Below the pieces are notes generated by a model, which did not search any database, had not been told where the DNA came from, and saw only the letters and a program-made list of their open reading frames with translations. The translations under genes and the position numbers were made by a program. From NCBI GenBank assembly GCA_017646805.1, contig JAGCLW010000014.1, positions 1 to 64,000 of the forward strand: a stretch of 64,000 nt of DNA, read 5' to 3'. This DNA is from Paludibacteraceae bacterium (GTDB lineage Bacteria; Bacteroidota; Bacteroidia; Bacteroidales; Paludibacteraceae). Each line of letters begins with the position of its first letter. Within the stretch, counting starts at the first letter, position 1. Positions 1 through 8,970 of this stretch are shown here, one piece after another.

Positions 1-2
1 AA

Positions 3-575
3 TTTGTAATTTCAAATACTCAAGTGAGTAAATGTCCTCAAGGTAATTTGCCCGAATTTGCTTTTATCGGACGTAGCAACGTTGGCAAATCATCGTTGAT
101 CAATATGCTTTGCAACAAAAAAAATTTAGCAATGACAAGTCAAAAACCAGGAAAAACATTGTTAATCAACCATTTCCTAATCAATCAACAATGGCATTTA
201 GTTGATCTTCCCGGATACGGATACGCAAAAACAAGCAAAACACAACGCGAAAAGTTGCAGAAAATCATAGAATCCTATATCCTAAAAAGAGAACAATTAT
301 ACAACCTTTTCGTGCTTGTTGATAGTCGACTTGAAGCACAAAAAATAGATCTTGAATTTATGGAATGGCTCGGCGAAAATGGCATTCCATTCTCTATTAT
401 TTTTACAAAAATTGACAAACAATCAAACGCTGAAACTCAAAGAAAAATCAATCGTTACAAGAAAAAACTTCAAGAAGTTTGGGAAGAACTCCCTCCTATA
501 CTAACTTCTTCTTCAGAAAAAGCAATTGGACGAGAAGAAATTTTATCTTATATCGAACAAATAATGAATCTTTAA
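3..575 (+). CDS. engB: Ribosome biogenesis GTPase EngB/YsxC (5' end cut by window)
   Basis: EngB-type GTPase, known in the family to act in late assembly of the large ribosomal subunit. The P-loop GRSNVGKSS lies near the start, followed by the G3 motif DLPGYG and the G4-like TKID. The reading frame is open leftwards through the window edge: the codons before position 24 read FVISNTQ, which matches the usual EngB N-terminus. The GTG at 24 is therefore probably internal and the true start lies outside the window. It ends in TAA at 573-575. No partner gene follows in the same direction within 100 bases. Confidence 0.93.
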   Translation, partial: FVISNTQVSKCPQGNLPEFAFIGRSNVGKSSLINMLCNKKNLAMTSQKPGKTLLINHFLINQQWHLVDLPGYGYAKTSKTQREKLQKIIESYILKREQLYNLFVLVDSRLEAQKIDLEFMEWLGENGIPFSIIFTKIDKQSNAETQRKINRYKKKLQEVWEELPPILTSSSEKAIGREEILSYIEQIMNL

Positions 576-660
576 TCACAAAAATATCCCGTTCAATTGA
601 TATGATTTCAAATTCTTAAAAAAAGTTAAATTTATCTTAAAAAATCTAAAAACAAAATTG

Positions 661-668
661 TAACTTTG
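661..668 (+). promoter_or_regulatory. Bacteroidota -7 promoter element for the T9SS cargo gene
   Basis: TAACTTTG fits the TAnnTTTG consensus and sits 37 bases before the ATG at 706. No clear -33 TTTG is visible at the usual spacing. Confidence 0.6.
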
Positions 669-705
669 CCACGAAAAAAAAAACATTTATTTGTTTTCAT
701 TTGGT

Positions 706-1767
706 ATGAAATATTTCAAACTATACATATTCGGATTGCTTGCATTGCTGCTAACCAACAATGCTTATTCGCAAATTCAACCTTTTCATACAAATATTTA
801 TCACACACCTGTTGCTTGCAAAAACGAGAATCTACACATGGTAATTGATAGCGTAATCGGTATTGCGTATGATAAAAACGATTTGCCATTCGTAGCTTAT
901 CGCGAACAAAAAGATCGAGATTGGCAAGGACTTATTCATAGAGAATGGTTGTATTTCGCTGACGAACAACTTATTTTGAAACCAAGTATCTTAAAAATAA
1001 ATTCTTACGACGAACAACGACGACCTACTTCTTTTGTTTATCATCATTGGGACAAAGAAATAGAAGAATACATCGAACAAGAAAAGTTGATTTTCCGATA
1101 CGAAGAAAACTCACCCTATTACATTTCTACTTATTACAAAAAAAACGAATTGGGAGATTATAAAATCATCGACTCAACTCGCACTTTAATACATATAAAC
1201 GAACACAATTTACCTTCGGATATTTATATCAATCATTTTCGCAATGGAGAATGGAAAGATTCAATTCATGAAAAATACACTTACAACGTAGATACAAAAT
1301 TGGCAAAAAAACTAATTTCAACCTATGATTCTACAGAAAATACATGGAAAAATTCCATCGTATTCGAATTGGATTACCTCAGCAATAAACAAAGTGCAAG
1401 TGCGGTTGAATTATGGTGGAATGGACAATCTTGGTATCACCCACATTTTAAAATAGGAAATCAAGAATTTATCATAAACAGACATGTTTATTATTCAATG
1501 ATAAAACACTACATTTTCGTTATGAACGAAGATAAAAACATGTCTCAATCAACAATCGCCAACGAATCGAACAAAAACTCATTTTACATCAATTCCGGAA
1601 ATAAAGAAGCTATCATTCAGATACTTGATATAAGAGGAAATATTATTGACAGACAACGTTTTTCCGGAATTAAAGTATGTGATATGAGCAATTATAAAAA
1701 AGGAATTTATCTCATAAAAATTCAAATTGATCAAACAACAACGACCAGAAAAGTCATGATAAAATAA
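706..1767 (+). CDS. Secreted protein with T9SS type A C-terminal sorting domain
   Basis: I chose the ATG at 706 rather than the in-frame TTG at 691, because it gives a clean signal peptide of about 23 residues (MKYFKLYIFGLLALLL...AYSQ) and suits the promoter at 661. The mature part, about 330 residues, is rich in Tyr, Trp and charged residues in repeated strand-like segments (for example around residues 75-230); I recognise no enzyme domain. The last 70 or so residues carry the hallmark of a type A sorting domain: QILDIRGNIID, then NYKKGIYLIKI and a final basic strand ending KVMIK. In species with T9SS such a domain directs export across the outer membrane and is removed or anchored at the surface. 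Function of the cargo is unknown. Confidence 0.82.
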   Translation: MKYFKLYIFGLLALLLTNNAYSQIQPFHTNIYHTPVACKNENLHMVIDSVIGIAYDKNDLPFVAYREQKDRDWQGLIHREWLYFADEQLILKPSILKINSYDEQRRPTSFVYHHWDKEIEEYIEQEKLIFRYEENSPYYISTYYKKNELGDYKIIDSTRTLIHINEHNLPSDIYINHFRNGEWKDSIHEKYTYNVDTKLAKKLISTYDSTENTWKNSIVFELDYLSNKQSASAVELWWNGQSWYHPHFKIGNQEFIINRHVYYSMIKHYIFVMNEDKNMSQSTIANESNKNSFYINSGNKEAIIQILDIRGNIIDRQRFSGIKVCDMSNYKKGIYLIKIQIDQTTTTRKVMIK

Positions 1768-1825
1768 AACCTGACATTTCCTCAAAAAATCTTATCAAAC
1801 CCTACAATCGGAATCTTTTTTTTAT

Positions 1826-1833
1826 TACCTTTG
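1826..1833 (+). promoter_or_regulatory. -7 promoter element for the tRNA-Arg/tRNA-Thr pair
   Basis: TACCTTTG matches TAnnTTTG and lies 23 bases upstream of the first tRNA, the distance expected for a short-leader tRNA transcript. Confidence 0.65.
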
Positions 1834-1856
1834 CAGTCGCAAAAAAAAAGAGAATT

Positions 1857-1928
1857 GGACCCGTAGTTCAATGGATAGAATACCAGATTCCGGTTCTGAC
1901 GATATGAGTTCGATTCTCATCGGGTTCA
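1857..1928 (+). tRNA. tRNA-Arg (anticodon CCG)
   Basis: Cloverleaf by eye: acceptor GGACCCG pairs with CGGGTTC (one G-T pair), discriminator A. The anticodon loop TTCCGGT gives CCG, reading CGG codons. The T-arm is TGAG-TTCGATT-CTCA. The outermost anticodon-stem pair looks mismatched (C-A). CCA is not encoded. Confidence 0.93.
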
Positions 1929-1940
1929 CATGTTTTATTC

Positions 1941-2013
<73 letters not shown>

Positions 2014-2022
2014 CAAAAAAAA

Positions 2023-2054
2023 GGAGTGTAGAAAAATTCTACACTCCTTTTTTT
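2023..2054. terminator. Bidirectional terminator after the tRNAs and after the DUF486 gene
   Basis: GGAGTGTAG and CTACACTCC form a perfect 9-bp stem around a short A/T loop, with a run of A on the left and a run of T on the right, so it can serve both strands. Confidence 0.9.
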
Positions 2055-2068
2055 ATATTTAATACAAA

Positions 2069-2437
2069 TTACTTTTTAAAAATGAAATAAACTGCAAGAA
2101 TCAAAAAAATAAATCCAATAAAATGATTTAATCTTAATGTTTCGGTTCGAAAAAAAACGGTACTAAACACAACGAAAACAACAAGCGTAATGACTTCTTG
2201 TATAATTTTAAGTTGAAGCAACGAAAACGGACCTCCATTTCCGACAAAACCCATTCTATTGGCTGGAACTTGAATACAATATTCAAAAAAAGCAATAAAC
2301 CAAGAAAAAACAATCACACCAAACAGAGGTAAATTGGCAAACCAATCCATGTCTTTCAAACGAAGATGACCATACCACGCAAATGTCATAAATATATTTG
2401 CAAGAATAAGTAAAAAAATAGTCAAAAAAGCTTGCAT
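2069..2437 (-). CDS. DUF486 / DMT-family small membrane protein
   Basis: A 122-residue protein with four hydrophobic segments (about residues 4-20, 37-52, 80-98 and 105-120), which matches the DUF486 family in the drug/metabolite transporter superfamily. The conserved QVPANRMG stretch after the second segment is typical. The substrate is unknown for the family. It lies 14 bases downstream of the TtcA-family gene in the same direction and shares the terminator at 2023-2054, so the two are probably one transcript. Length is normal for the family. Confidence 0.85.
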   Translation of the reverse strand: MQAFLTIFLLILANIFMTFAWYGHLRLKDMDWFANLPLFGVIVFSWFIAFFEYCIQVPANRMGFVGNGGPFSLLQLKIIQEVITLVVFVVFSTVFFRTETLRLNHFIGFIFLILAVYFIFKK

Positions 2438-2451
2438 TTCTTTATTTTCTG

Positions 2452-3174
2452 TTATTTTAATTTTTGAGGTAAATAATCTTGTTGAACATTCATCATACTA
2501 TTCCATAACGACTGACGAACATGTGGATTTTTTGACTCAAGTTCCAACAATAAATTTTTCATATCAAATCGGTGCGAATCGGATTCATACGAACAAAGCC
2601 GATTTTGCTTCCGATATGCTCTTTCTTCTGCAACTATTGAAGATTCTTTTTCGGTTATCAACGCCATTGGTCTAATAATCGTCATATCAAATTTATTCAT
2701 TTTCAATAACGGAGGCATTGAACCAAAAGCTCCTTGAAAAGTAAGATTCATCAACAATGTTTCAAGAATATCATCTTGATGATGTCCTAAGGCTATTTTA
2801 TTGCAATTTTCTTCTTCTGCTATTCGAAAAAGTTCTTTTCGTCTTGTCCAAGAACAAATAAAACAGGGCGATTTTTGCTTTGTATCTTCTTTTGATTCAA
2901 AAGATAATTCTCTATAAATAAACGGAATATCATAACGACCACAAAAATCACGAAGATATTGTTCGTCCGAATTATACGCAATATTTTTCAATTTTATGTG
3001 TGCCGCAATTAAAGAAAATCGTGGTTTATAAATTTTCATTCGTTCGCCAAGCAACTCTGTCAATAGCAAAGAATCTTTTCCTCCCGACAAACCGATCAGG
3101 ATCTTATCGCCGTCTGCAATAAGACCAAAATCTTTCATACATTTATTTGCTTTTTTTTGTAAACGAGAAAACAA
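2452..3174 (-). CDS. TtcA-family tRNA thiolation enzyme (PP-loop ATPase)
   Basis: PP-loop ATPase with SGGKDS at residues 30-35, which binds ATP and adenylates the target. The family makes 2-thiocytidine at position 32 of tRNA. TtcA uses three cysteines to hold a 4Fe-4S cluster; here C104 and C107 (SPCFICSW) and C194 (NRLCSYES) fit that triad. GHHQDD at 130-135 is a further family motif. At 240 residues it is slightly shorter than the E. coli enzyme, as Bacteroidales members often are. The exact tRNA target is inferred, since related subfamilies thiolate other positions. Confidence 0.82.
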   Translation of the reverse strand: MFSRLQKKANKCMKDFGLIADGDKILIGLSGGKDSLLLTELLGERMKIYKPRFSLIAAHIKLKNIAYNSDEQYLRDFCGRYDIPFIYRELSFESKEDTKQKSPCFICSWTRRKELFRIAEEENCNKIALGHHQDDILETLLMNLTFQGAFGSMPPLLKMNKFDMTIIRPMALITEKESSIVAEERAYRKQNRLCSYESDSHRFDMKNLLLELESKNPHVRQSLWNSMMNVQQDYLPQKLK

Positions 3175-3203
3175 AACCGCTCTTTTTTTTCAAGTTTTTC
3201 TTC

Positions 3204-5066
3204 TTATTTCAACCACACTCCGCCATTCACAAAACCGCCGTTTGCTCCCTGACGACGAAACAAAAATTGCGACTGTATCAATGGATCGATTTCATTATTT
3301 TTTGGAATAAACATTTTTCCATTTGATTTTGTCAAATTTTTAACAAAATACATCATTATATCATATCCAATATAATCATAACGAGGTATCGTTGTCACAT
3401 TATGTCCAAACTCCAACTTGAATTTTGCATTAAACGAGTTTGCCATTTTAGATGTATTTTCCGTATTGAATGGAGTATAATAAACCGTTTCTGAACAAAT
3501 GGAAAGAGTCTGACGTTTCCAATGATAATTACCAAAAACGGTCAATTTAACGCCTTGCTTTTTCAATTCTTCCAATCGTGGTAAGAAATCTACCACCAAA
3601 TCAGATTCTTTCGTTGCCAAAACGACAATATTTTCTTTTGTGTTTGACAAATAAGTTTTAATCGATGTCATCAAAATTGGCGTAAAATCGACTAATGTGT
3701 AAGGCATGTTCGCACGCTTCATTTTTTCTTCCAAAAATTTTGCAAACTCACTTCCTTCATCATTTACATCATTATTATACGTTACAAAAACAATATTTTT
3801 TTCTTTGAATTTTTCAAAAAATTGATCTGCCGCATGTTGAAAATAAACCGAAGCCGGACTATTGAAAACAAATAAATAAGGATTCGTCTTCACCTCCGGA
3901 ACGTTCTTTGCAAAAGGAATAATCGTTGGTATTGAATTACGTTTGGCGTAAGCCGAAATTTCTTTTACTTGTCCCGGATAAGCCGGTCCAATGATAAGAT
4001 TACTTGTTTTTAATTTTGAATGAGATTCTACCAATGTCGAACGCAAAGAAGAATTTGTTTTTCCTACGTCAAAAACATTCAATTCTATCCAATATCCTTT
4101 TTCTTTTAGTTCGCTCAATGCAATCAATATTCCTTGATAAAATTCAATAAACTTATACAATGTTGCATCTTTTTTTGTGGTCTCATTCATTTCGTCCAGC
4201 ATAAATGGCAACAACACCGCTATTCTCAAAATATTATTGGAAGGAGAAGTTTCAAGTGTCGTTGCCACGACTAATTGTTGAGGATTAATCGGTTCAACAA
4301 TTTTTTCTTCCACTTTTTGAATCGATTCATTTTGTTTTTTTTCCTTATTTTCTATAACTTTTTCTTCTTGTGGTTCTTTTTTATTTTGTGAAACTTTTGC
4401 AATTTCTTTGCTGTTTGGAATTGTGAGAATCATTCCGATACGCAACCCAGATTGAGCAATTTCAGGATTTGCATTTTGAAGATCGATCGGCTTTAATCCG
4501 TACATACGAGAGATTCCATAAAGTGTTTCTTTCGGTTTCACTTCATGCTGATTGGAAGCCAAAACAGGCGATTCGTTTTCTGACGATATTGCAACCTTTC
4601 CGGAAGCCGTTCGGTTTAGATATTGTTCTGTCGGGATACGTACTTCTTCTCCAATACTCAAGCCATCTGTAGCAGACGGATTGTATTCGTAAATCATATC
4701 AACAGAAACATTATAAAGACGCGAAATGGAATAAGTTGTTTCGCCTTTTTGTACCACATGATATTTAAAATCTTCTACGTTTGATGTCGAAGAAGTAGGC
4801 TCTAATTGTTTTTTAGCATGAGACTTCGCAACCGGAATATAGAATGTTTGACCAACTTTTGCTCCATAAATCGCTTGTTGATTAAACTGAATGATTTCTT
4901 CTTGTCGAACGTCAAATTTTTTGCTAATTCCATAAAGCGTTTCTTTCTCTTTCACTTCATACACATAAAAATCACGATTGTTTTTCTTCACAATCGGCAA
5001 ATCCATTTGAGCAAAAAAAGGATTTGATAAAAGAGACAAAATAAAAAATACGATACATTTTTTCAT
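3204..5066 (-). CDS. Triple-LysM protein with a periplasmic-binding (type 1) fold
   Basis: The signal peptide (about residues 1-20, ending FFAQ) sends it to the periplasm. Three LysM repeats follow at about residues 33-78, 101-146 and 173-217; each has the KETLYGIS-like core and a final IP, and LysM binds peptidoglycan glycan strands. A charged Lys/Glu linker (218-275) leads to a C-terminal domain of about 340 residues resembling type 1 periplasmic binding proteins, as in ABC-transporter receptors or LpoA. No transporter genes sit nearby, so a role in cell-wall sensing or in activating a wall enzyme is only inference. It is divergent from the T9SS cargo gene at 5275. Confidence 0.82.
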   Translation of the reverse strand: MKKCIVFFILSLLSNPFFAQMDLPIVKKNNRDFYVYEVKEKETLYGISKKFDVRQEEIIQFNQQAIYGAKVGQTFYIPVAKSHAKKQLEPTSSTSNVEDFKYHVVQKGETTYSISRLYNVSVDMIYEYNPSATDGLSIGEEVRIPTEQYLNRTASGKVAISSENESPVLASNQHEVKPKETLYGISRMYGLKPIDLQNANPEIAQSGLRIGMILTIPNSKEIAKVSQNKKEPQEEKVIENKEKKQNESIQKVEEKIVEPINPQQLVVATTLETSPSNNILRIAVLLPFMLDEMNETTKKDATLYKFIEFYQGILIALSELKEKGYWIELNVFDVGKTNSSLRSTLVESHSKLKTSNLIIGPAYPGQVKEISAYAKRNSIPTIIPFAKNVPEVKTNPYLFVFNSPASVYFQHAADQFFEKFKEKNIVFVTYNNDVNDEGSEFAKFLEEKMKRANMPYTLVDFTPILMTSIKTYLSNTKENIVVLATKESDLVVDFLPRLEELKKQGVKLTVFGNYHWKRQTLSICSETVYYTPFNTENTSKMANSFNAKFKLEFGHNVTTIPRYDYIGYDIMMYFVKNLTKSNGKMFIPKNNEIDPLIQSQFLFRRQGANGGFVNGGVWLK

Positions 5067-5149
5067 ACTTCAATATATAAAAAAACAACCTTGCCAGAGC
5101 ACCCTAACAAGGAGTTATTATTCACTAATTTTAATTACACAAATGATTA

Positions 5150-5157
5150 CAAAGATA
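5150..5157 (-). promoter_or_regulatory. -7 promoter element for the LysM gene
   Basis: On the minus strand this reads TATCTTTG, matching TAnnTTTG. It leaves a leader of about 75 bases before the ATG at 5066; that leader contains a short hairpin (5087-5116) followed by a T run. Confidence 0.6.
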
Positions 5158-5180
5158 ATTGAAAAAAAGAAAAAAAATAC

Positions 5181-5188
5181 TATTTTTG
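5181..5188 (+). promoter_or_regulatory. -7 promoter element for the type B T9SS cargo gene
   Basis: TATTTTTG, with TTG at 5159-5161 exactly 19 bases upstream as a -33 element. The two divergent -7 boxes (5150-5157 and 5181-5188) are only 23 bases apart, so their polymerases probably interfere. Confidence 0.6.
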
Positions 5189-5274
5189 AAGTCTATTTCA
5201 CAAATCTTTATCAAAAAGATTTTTTTCAATAACAAATCTCATTTTTATTCATTAAACATCACTTACTTTTATTT

Positions 5275-6624
5275 ATGAAAAAATATATACTTCTCATATT
5301 CTGTTCGTTTTTTTATCTCACTCCACAACTTTTTGCTACAGAAACATTAAAAACCTCAGGATCGATTGTAAGTCTTTCCGAAATGAATCTTACCAATCTC
5401 AATTCTGCCATTGATGATGTTTTTTTTATTACCGATGAAAAAAACTTTTCCATACATTACGAACAAGAAAATGAATCTACGATTGAATGGTATCAATATT
5501 CTATCGCAGATTCCGACAAACAACTCATAAAAAGCGAAACGACCTCAAAATCAACACTAAATCAATCTCAAATCGAAGGAAACAAAGGTTATTTAATTCT
5601 TGTTAATGGTGTTACAAAAACTCGGTTTTGGATAATAAAAATAAACAAAAATGATTTGAATCAAGCAACTTCTGTGTCATTGGACAAATCTTCTATCAAT
5701 TGTTCCGACATGAGTTTCACAATCAATTCGGTCACTCGTTTTCCCTACTATTTCAACAACAAAAAAGACTATATCACTCTTCCCTATACCATCGAAATGG
5801 AAAATATGCGTTGGAACGAAACCGAAAAAAAATGGGATAATTACACTCGCCGAGACACTCTTCTTCCTACGATTAACGATGATGAGACATCAATGACGAT
5901 TATTGTCGATTCAATTCTAAAAAGTTCATATTTGCACATTGTAAATTCGCCAATTGCAGAAGGATTGGAACTTCCATTTGATACCATATCATCAGACACA
6001 ATAATTCAAGCCATTACAGTGGAAATTCACCCTACAGCCACCATTTCTGAACGAGAAGGACTAAACGAACTTGATCGAAAAACAGAACAACCTTTTGGTG
6101 GATCTGCTCCTTTGGTTGTTGATTTAAAAAGTAATGCGAATATACCTGTTGCACAACAATTTGAATGGCATGTGTATGATAACGACCGAGGGGGAAATAT
6201 TCCACGTTTCGACAGCGAATTCCGTCACACATTTGAACAACCCGGATTATATTCGGTTTCGTTGATTGCCGACAACGGATTACAATACATATCTCAAAAT
6301 CACTATTGTTTTGCAAAAGATTCTACAATAACGATTACAATATTAGAAAGTGATTTGCAAATTCCAAATGCATTCTCTCCCAATGGCGATGGCATCAATG
6401 ATGAATTTCGCGTAGCATTCAAATCGTTGGCAAAATTCAATTGTTGGATTTACAATCGTTGGGGTCGTCAGCTTTATCATTGGACTGATCCTACCAAAGG
6501 TTGGGACGGGACAATTGGAAGCCAAAAAGCCGAACCCGGAGCTTATTACTATGTCATCGAAGCCGTAGGTACAGATGGAAAAGAATATTGGAAACGTGGA
6601 AATATCAATTTATTTAGAAAATAA
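5275..6624 (+). CDS. Secreted protein with PKD-like region and gliding-motility (T9SS type B) C-terminal domain
   Basis: The signal peptide spans about residues 1-22 (MKKYILLIFCSFFYLT...LFA). A PKD-like beta domain lies at about 265-355, judged by the pattern ending in a strand with FEQPGLYSVSLIADNG. From about residue 362 the protein shows the CHU_C / gliding motility-associated C-terminal domain: IPNAFSPNGDGINDEFRV, then YNRWGRQLYHW, GWDGT, and a PGAYYYVIEA strand. This is the type B T9SS signal, typically on adhesins or surface proteins. No catalytic domain is visible. The gene ends 3 bases before pcrA, so they may be co-transcribed. Confidence 0.87.
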   Translation: MKKYILLIFCSFFYLTPQLFATETLKTSGSIVSLSEMNLTNLNSAIDDVFFITDEKNFSIHYEQENESTIEWYQYSIADSDKQLIKSETTSKSTLNQSQIEGNKGYLILVNGVTKTRFWIIKINKNDLNQATSVSLDKSSINCSDMSFTINSVTRFPYYFNNKKDYITLPYTIEMENMRWNETEKKWDNYTRRDTLLPTINDDETSMTIIVDSILKSSYLHIVNSPIAEGLELPFDTISSDTIIQAITVEIHPTATISEREGLNELDRKTEQPFGGSAPLVVDLKSNANIPVAQQFEWHVYDNDRGGNIPRFDSEFRHTFEQPGLYSVSLIADNGLQYISQNHYCFAKDSTITITILESDLQIPNAFSPNGDGINDEFRVAFKSLAKFNCWIYNRWGRQLYHWTDPTKGWDGTIGSQKAEPGAYYYVIEAVGTDGKEYWKRGNINLFRK

Positions 6625-6627
6625 AAA

Positions 6628-8880
6628 ATGAACACACTCAACGAACAACAACGTATTGCCGTAGAATATTGCGATGGTCCATCACTTGTCATTGCAGGAG
6701 CCGGTTCGGGAAAAACTCGTGTGCTAACTTATAAAATCATGCATTTACTCAATTGCGGATTGCCACCAGAAACCATTTTAGCTCTTACATTTACAAACAA
6801 AGCCGCAAAAGAAATGAGAGATCGTATAATGCAAATGGTTGGTTATCAAACGGCTAAACGATTATGGATGGGAACATTTCACTCGATTTTTGGACGAATA
6901 CTACGCAATGAAGCCGAAAAAATCGGATTTACTCCCGACTTTACTATTTATGACACAGAAGATTCAAAACGAGCATTAAAATCTATCATCAAAGAAATGA
7001 TGTTAGACGATAAAATATACAAAACAAACCTCGTTTTGTATAAAATTTCGGAAGCAAAAAACAACTTAATCACTGCTCAAAGTTATGCTCAAAATAAAAT
7101 TTATACCTCACAAGATTACTATAATCACACACCGATGATTTCTGAAATTTATCGTCGATACGCTATCTATTGCAAAAGAAACAACGCAATGGACTTTGAC
7201 GATATGTTATTGTATACCAATATTTTATTCAGAGATTTTCCTGATGTTTTAACAAAATATCAAAACACATTCGGATACATTCTTGTAGATGAATACCAAG
7301 ATACAAACTTTGCTCAATATCTCATTATCAATCAACTTGGAGCAACACACAAAAGAGTTTGCGTTGTCGGCGACGATGCTCAAAGCATTTACTCTTTTCG
7401 TGGAGCAAACATAAAAAATATTCTCAATTTTCAAAAAACATATCCAGAAGGAAAAATATTCAAATTAGAAAGAAATTATCGTAGCACAAAAAATATCGTA
7501 AATGCCGCCAATAGCCTCATTGAAAAAAACCATAATCAACACAAAAAAATTTGTTTTTCTGAAAATGAAGATGGTGAAAAAATCACAATTTCTCAACTTT
7601 TTAGCGACTACGACGAATCTTATGCTGTAGCCTCAAATATAGAACAATGGATAAGAAAACAAGACGAACAAGTAAATTATGCCGATATTGCAATCTTATA
7701 TCGCACAAACGCACAATCGCGTGTACTTGAAGAATCTTTACGCAAACGCATGATTCCTTACAAAGTCTATGGCGGAACATCTTTTTACCAACGAAAAGAA
7801 ATCAAAGATGCCCTCGCCTATTTTCGACTAACTATCAACCACAAAGACGAAGAAGCTTTAAAACGTATCATCAATGTCCCTGCTCGAGGAATCGGAGAAA
7901 CTACCCTAAAAAAATTGATTTCATGTGCAACAAACCACAATTGCAACACTTGGAATATCATAGAAAATCTTGAAGATTTTGATTTAAACATAAGCAAGAA
8001 AACCAAAGAAAATCTAATCAATTTTCGAGAACTATTTATCAACAACAGAAAACAATTATTCGAAATTGACGCTTATACACTTGCAAATAATATTATCCGT
8101 TCATCTGGATTAAAAACCGAAACGTTAAGAGATAATACGCAAGAAAACATTTCAAAACGCGAAAATTTAGACGAACTTCTAAAAGCAATTCACGCATTTT
8201 GCGAAACACAACAACAAGAAACCGGCACACAACCATTTCTTTCCGATTTTATGCAAGATGTCGCTCTACTCACCGATCAAGATATTGAAGATGAAAAAAG
8301 CAAAAATGATCCTAACAAAGTGACTATGATGACAATACACGCATCAAAAGGTCTTGAATTTGATTACGTTTTCATCGTCGGATTAGAAGAAAATCTATTT
8401 CCTTCAAGCATGATGCAAAGCGAAAATGATCTCGAAGAAGAGCGTCGTCTAATGTACGTTGCATTGACTCGAGCAAAAAAAGGATGTGCAATCACTTATG
8501 TAAAACAACGATTTAGAAATGGTCGTATGGAATTTTCCAATCCATCAAGATTTATTCAAGATATTGATTCTCAATATGTAAAAACAACAAATATTGTATC
8601 TCCTATCAGCAACTTAAATTCAAATAATTTTTCCTCTAAAAGCATTCATAATTTTTTAGAAAATAATCATTTAACCAAAATCACTCACAAAAAAGGTGAA
8701 CAATGTCAAGAATTAGGCGAATTTGCCGTAGGAAAACGAGTAAAACACACTATTTTTGGATTTGGAACAATACAATCAATTGAAGATTTAGGAAACGACA
8801 GTCATCTTCGTATTCAATTTGACAATGTCGGGCTTAAAACATTACTCTCTAAATATGCAAAATTAGAAGTAATAGACTAA
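6628..8880 (+). CDS. pcrA: ATP-dependent DNA helicase, PcrA/UvrD family
   Basis: Superfamily 1A 3'-5' helicase acting in repair and in clearing blocked replication forks. Walker A AGAGSGKT is at residues 23-30, followed by TFTNKAAKEM (motif Ia), DEYQDTN (motif II), GDDAQSIYSFRGA (motif III), NYRST (motif IV), TIHASKGLEFDYVF (motif V) and VALTRAKK (motif VI). The C-terminus ends in a tudor-like segment (about 685-750, GKRVKHTIFGFGTI), as in PcrA, where it contacts RNA polymerase. Its 750 residues are normal for the family. It starts 3 bases after the preceding cargo gene. Confidence 0.95.
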   Translation: MNTLNEQQRIAVEYCDGPSLVIAGAGSGKTRVLTYKIMHLLNCGLPPETILALTFTNKAAKEMRDRIMQMVGYQTAKRLWMGTFHSIFGRILRNEAEKIGFTPDFTIYDTEDSKRALKSIIKEMMLDDKIYKTNLVLYKISEAKNNLITAQSYAQNKIYTSQDYYNHTPMISEIYRRYAIYCKRNNAMDFDDMLLYTNILFRDFPDVLTKYQNTFGYILVDEYQDTNFAQYLIINQLGATHKRVCVVGDDAQSIYSFRGANIKNILNFQKTYPEGKIFKLERNYRSTKNIVNAANSLIEKNHNQHKKICFSENEDGEKITISQLFSDYDESYAVASNIEQWIRKQDEQVNYADIAILYRTNAQSRVLEESLRKRMIPYKVYGGTSFYQRKEIKDALAYFRLTINHKDEEALKRIINVPARGIGETTLKKLISCATNHNCNTWNIIENLEDFDLNISKKTKENLINFRELFINNRKQLFEIDAYTLANNIIRSSGLKTETLRDNTQENISKRENLDELLKAIHAFCETQQQETGTQPFLSDFMQDVALLTDQDIEDEKSKNDPNKVTMMTIHASKGLEFDYVFIVGLEENLFPSSMMQSENDLEEERRLMYVALTRAKKGCAITYVKQRFRNGRMEFSNPSRFIQDIDSQYVKTTNIVSPISNLNSNNFSSKSIHNFLENNHLTKITHKKGEQCQELGEFAVGKRVKHTIFGFGTIQSIEDLGNDSHLRIQFDNVGLKTLLSKYAKLEVID

Positions 8881-8910
8881 CTCGTTTCTACAAAAAAAAT
8901 TATCTATTCT

Positions 8911-8950
8911 CAAAAAAAAAAGAGCATTCCAAAATTGGAATGCTCTTTTC
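8911..8950. terminator. Bidirectional terminator between pcrA and nifJ
   Basis: AGAGCATTCC and GGAATGCTCT form a 10-bp perfect stem with an AAAATT loop, flanked by A and T runs; it closes the two convergent genes. Confidence 0.9.
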
Positions 8951-8970
8951 TTATTTAAAATACTATTTTA

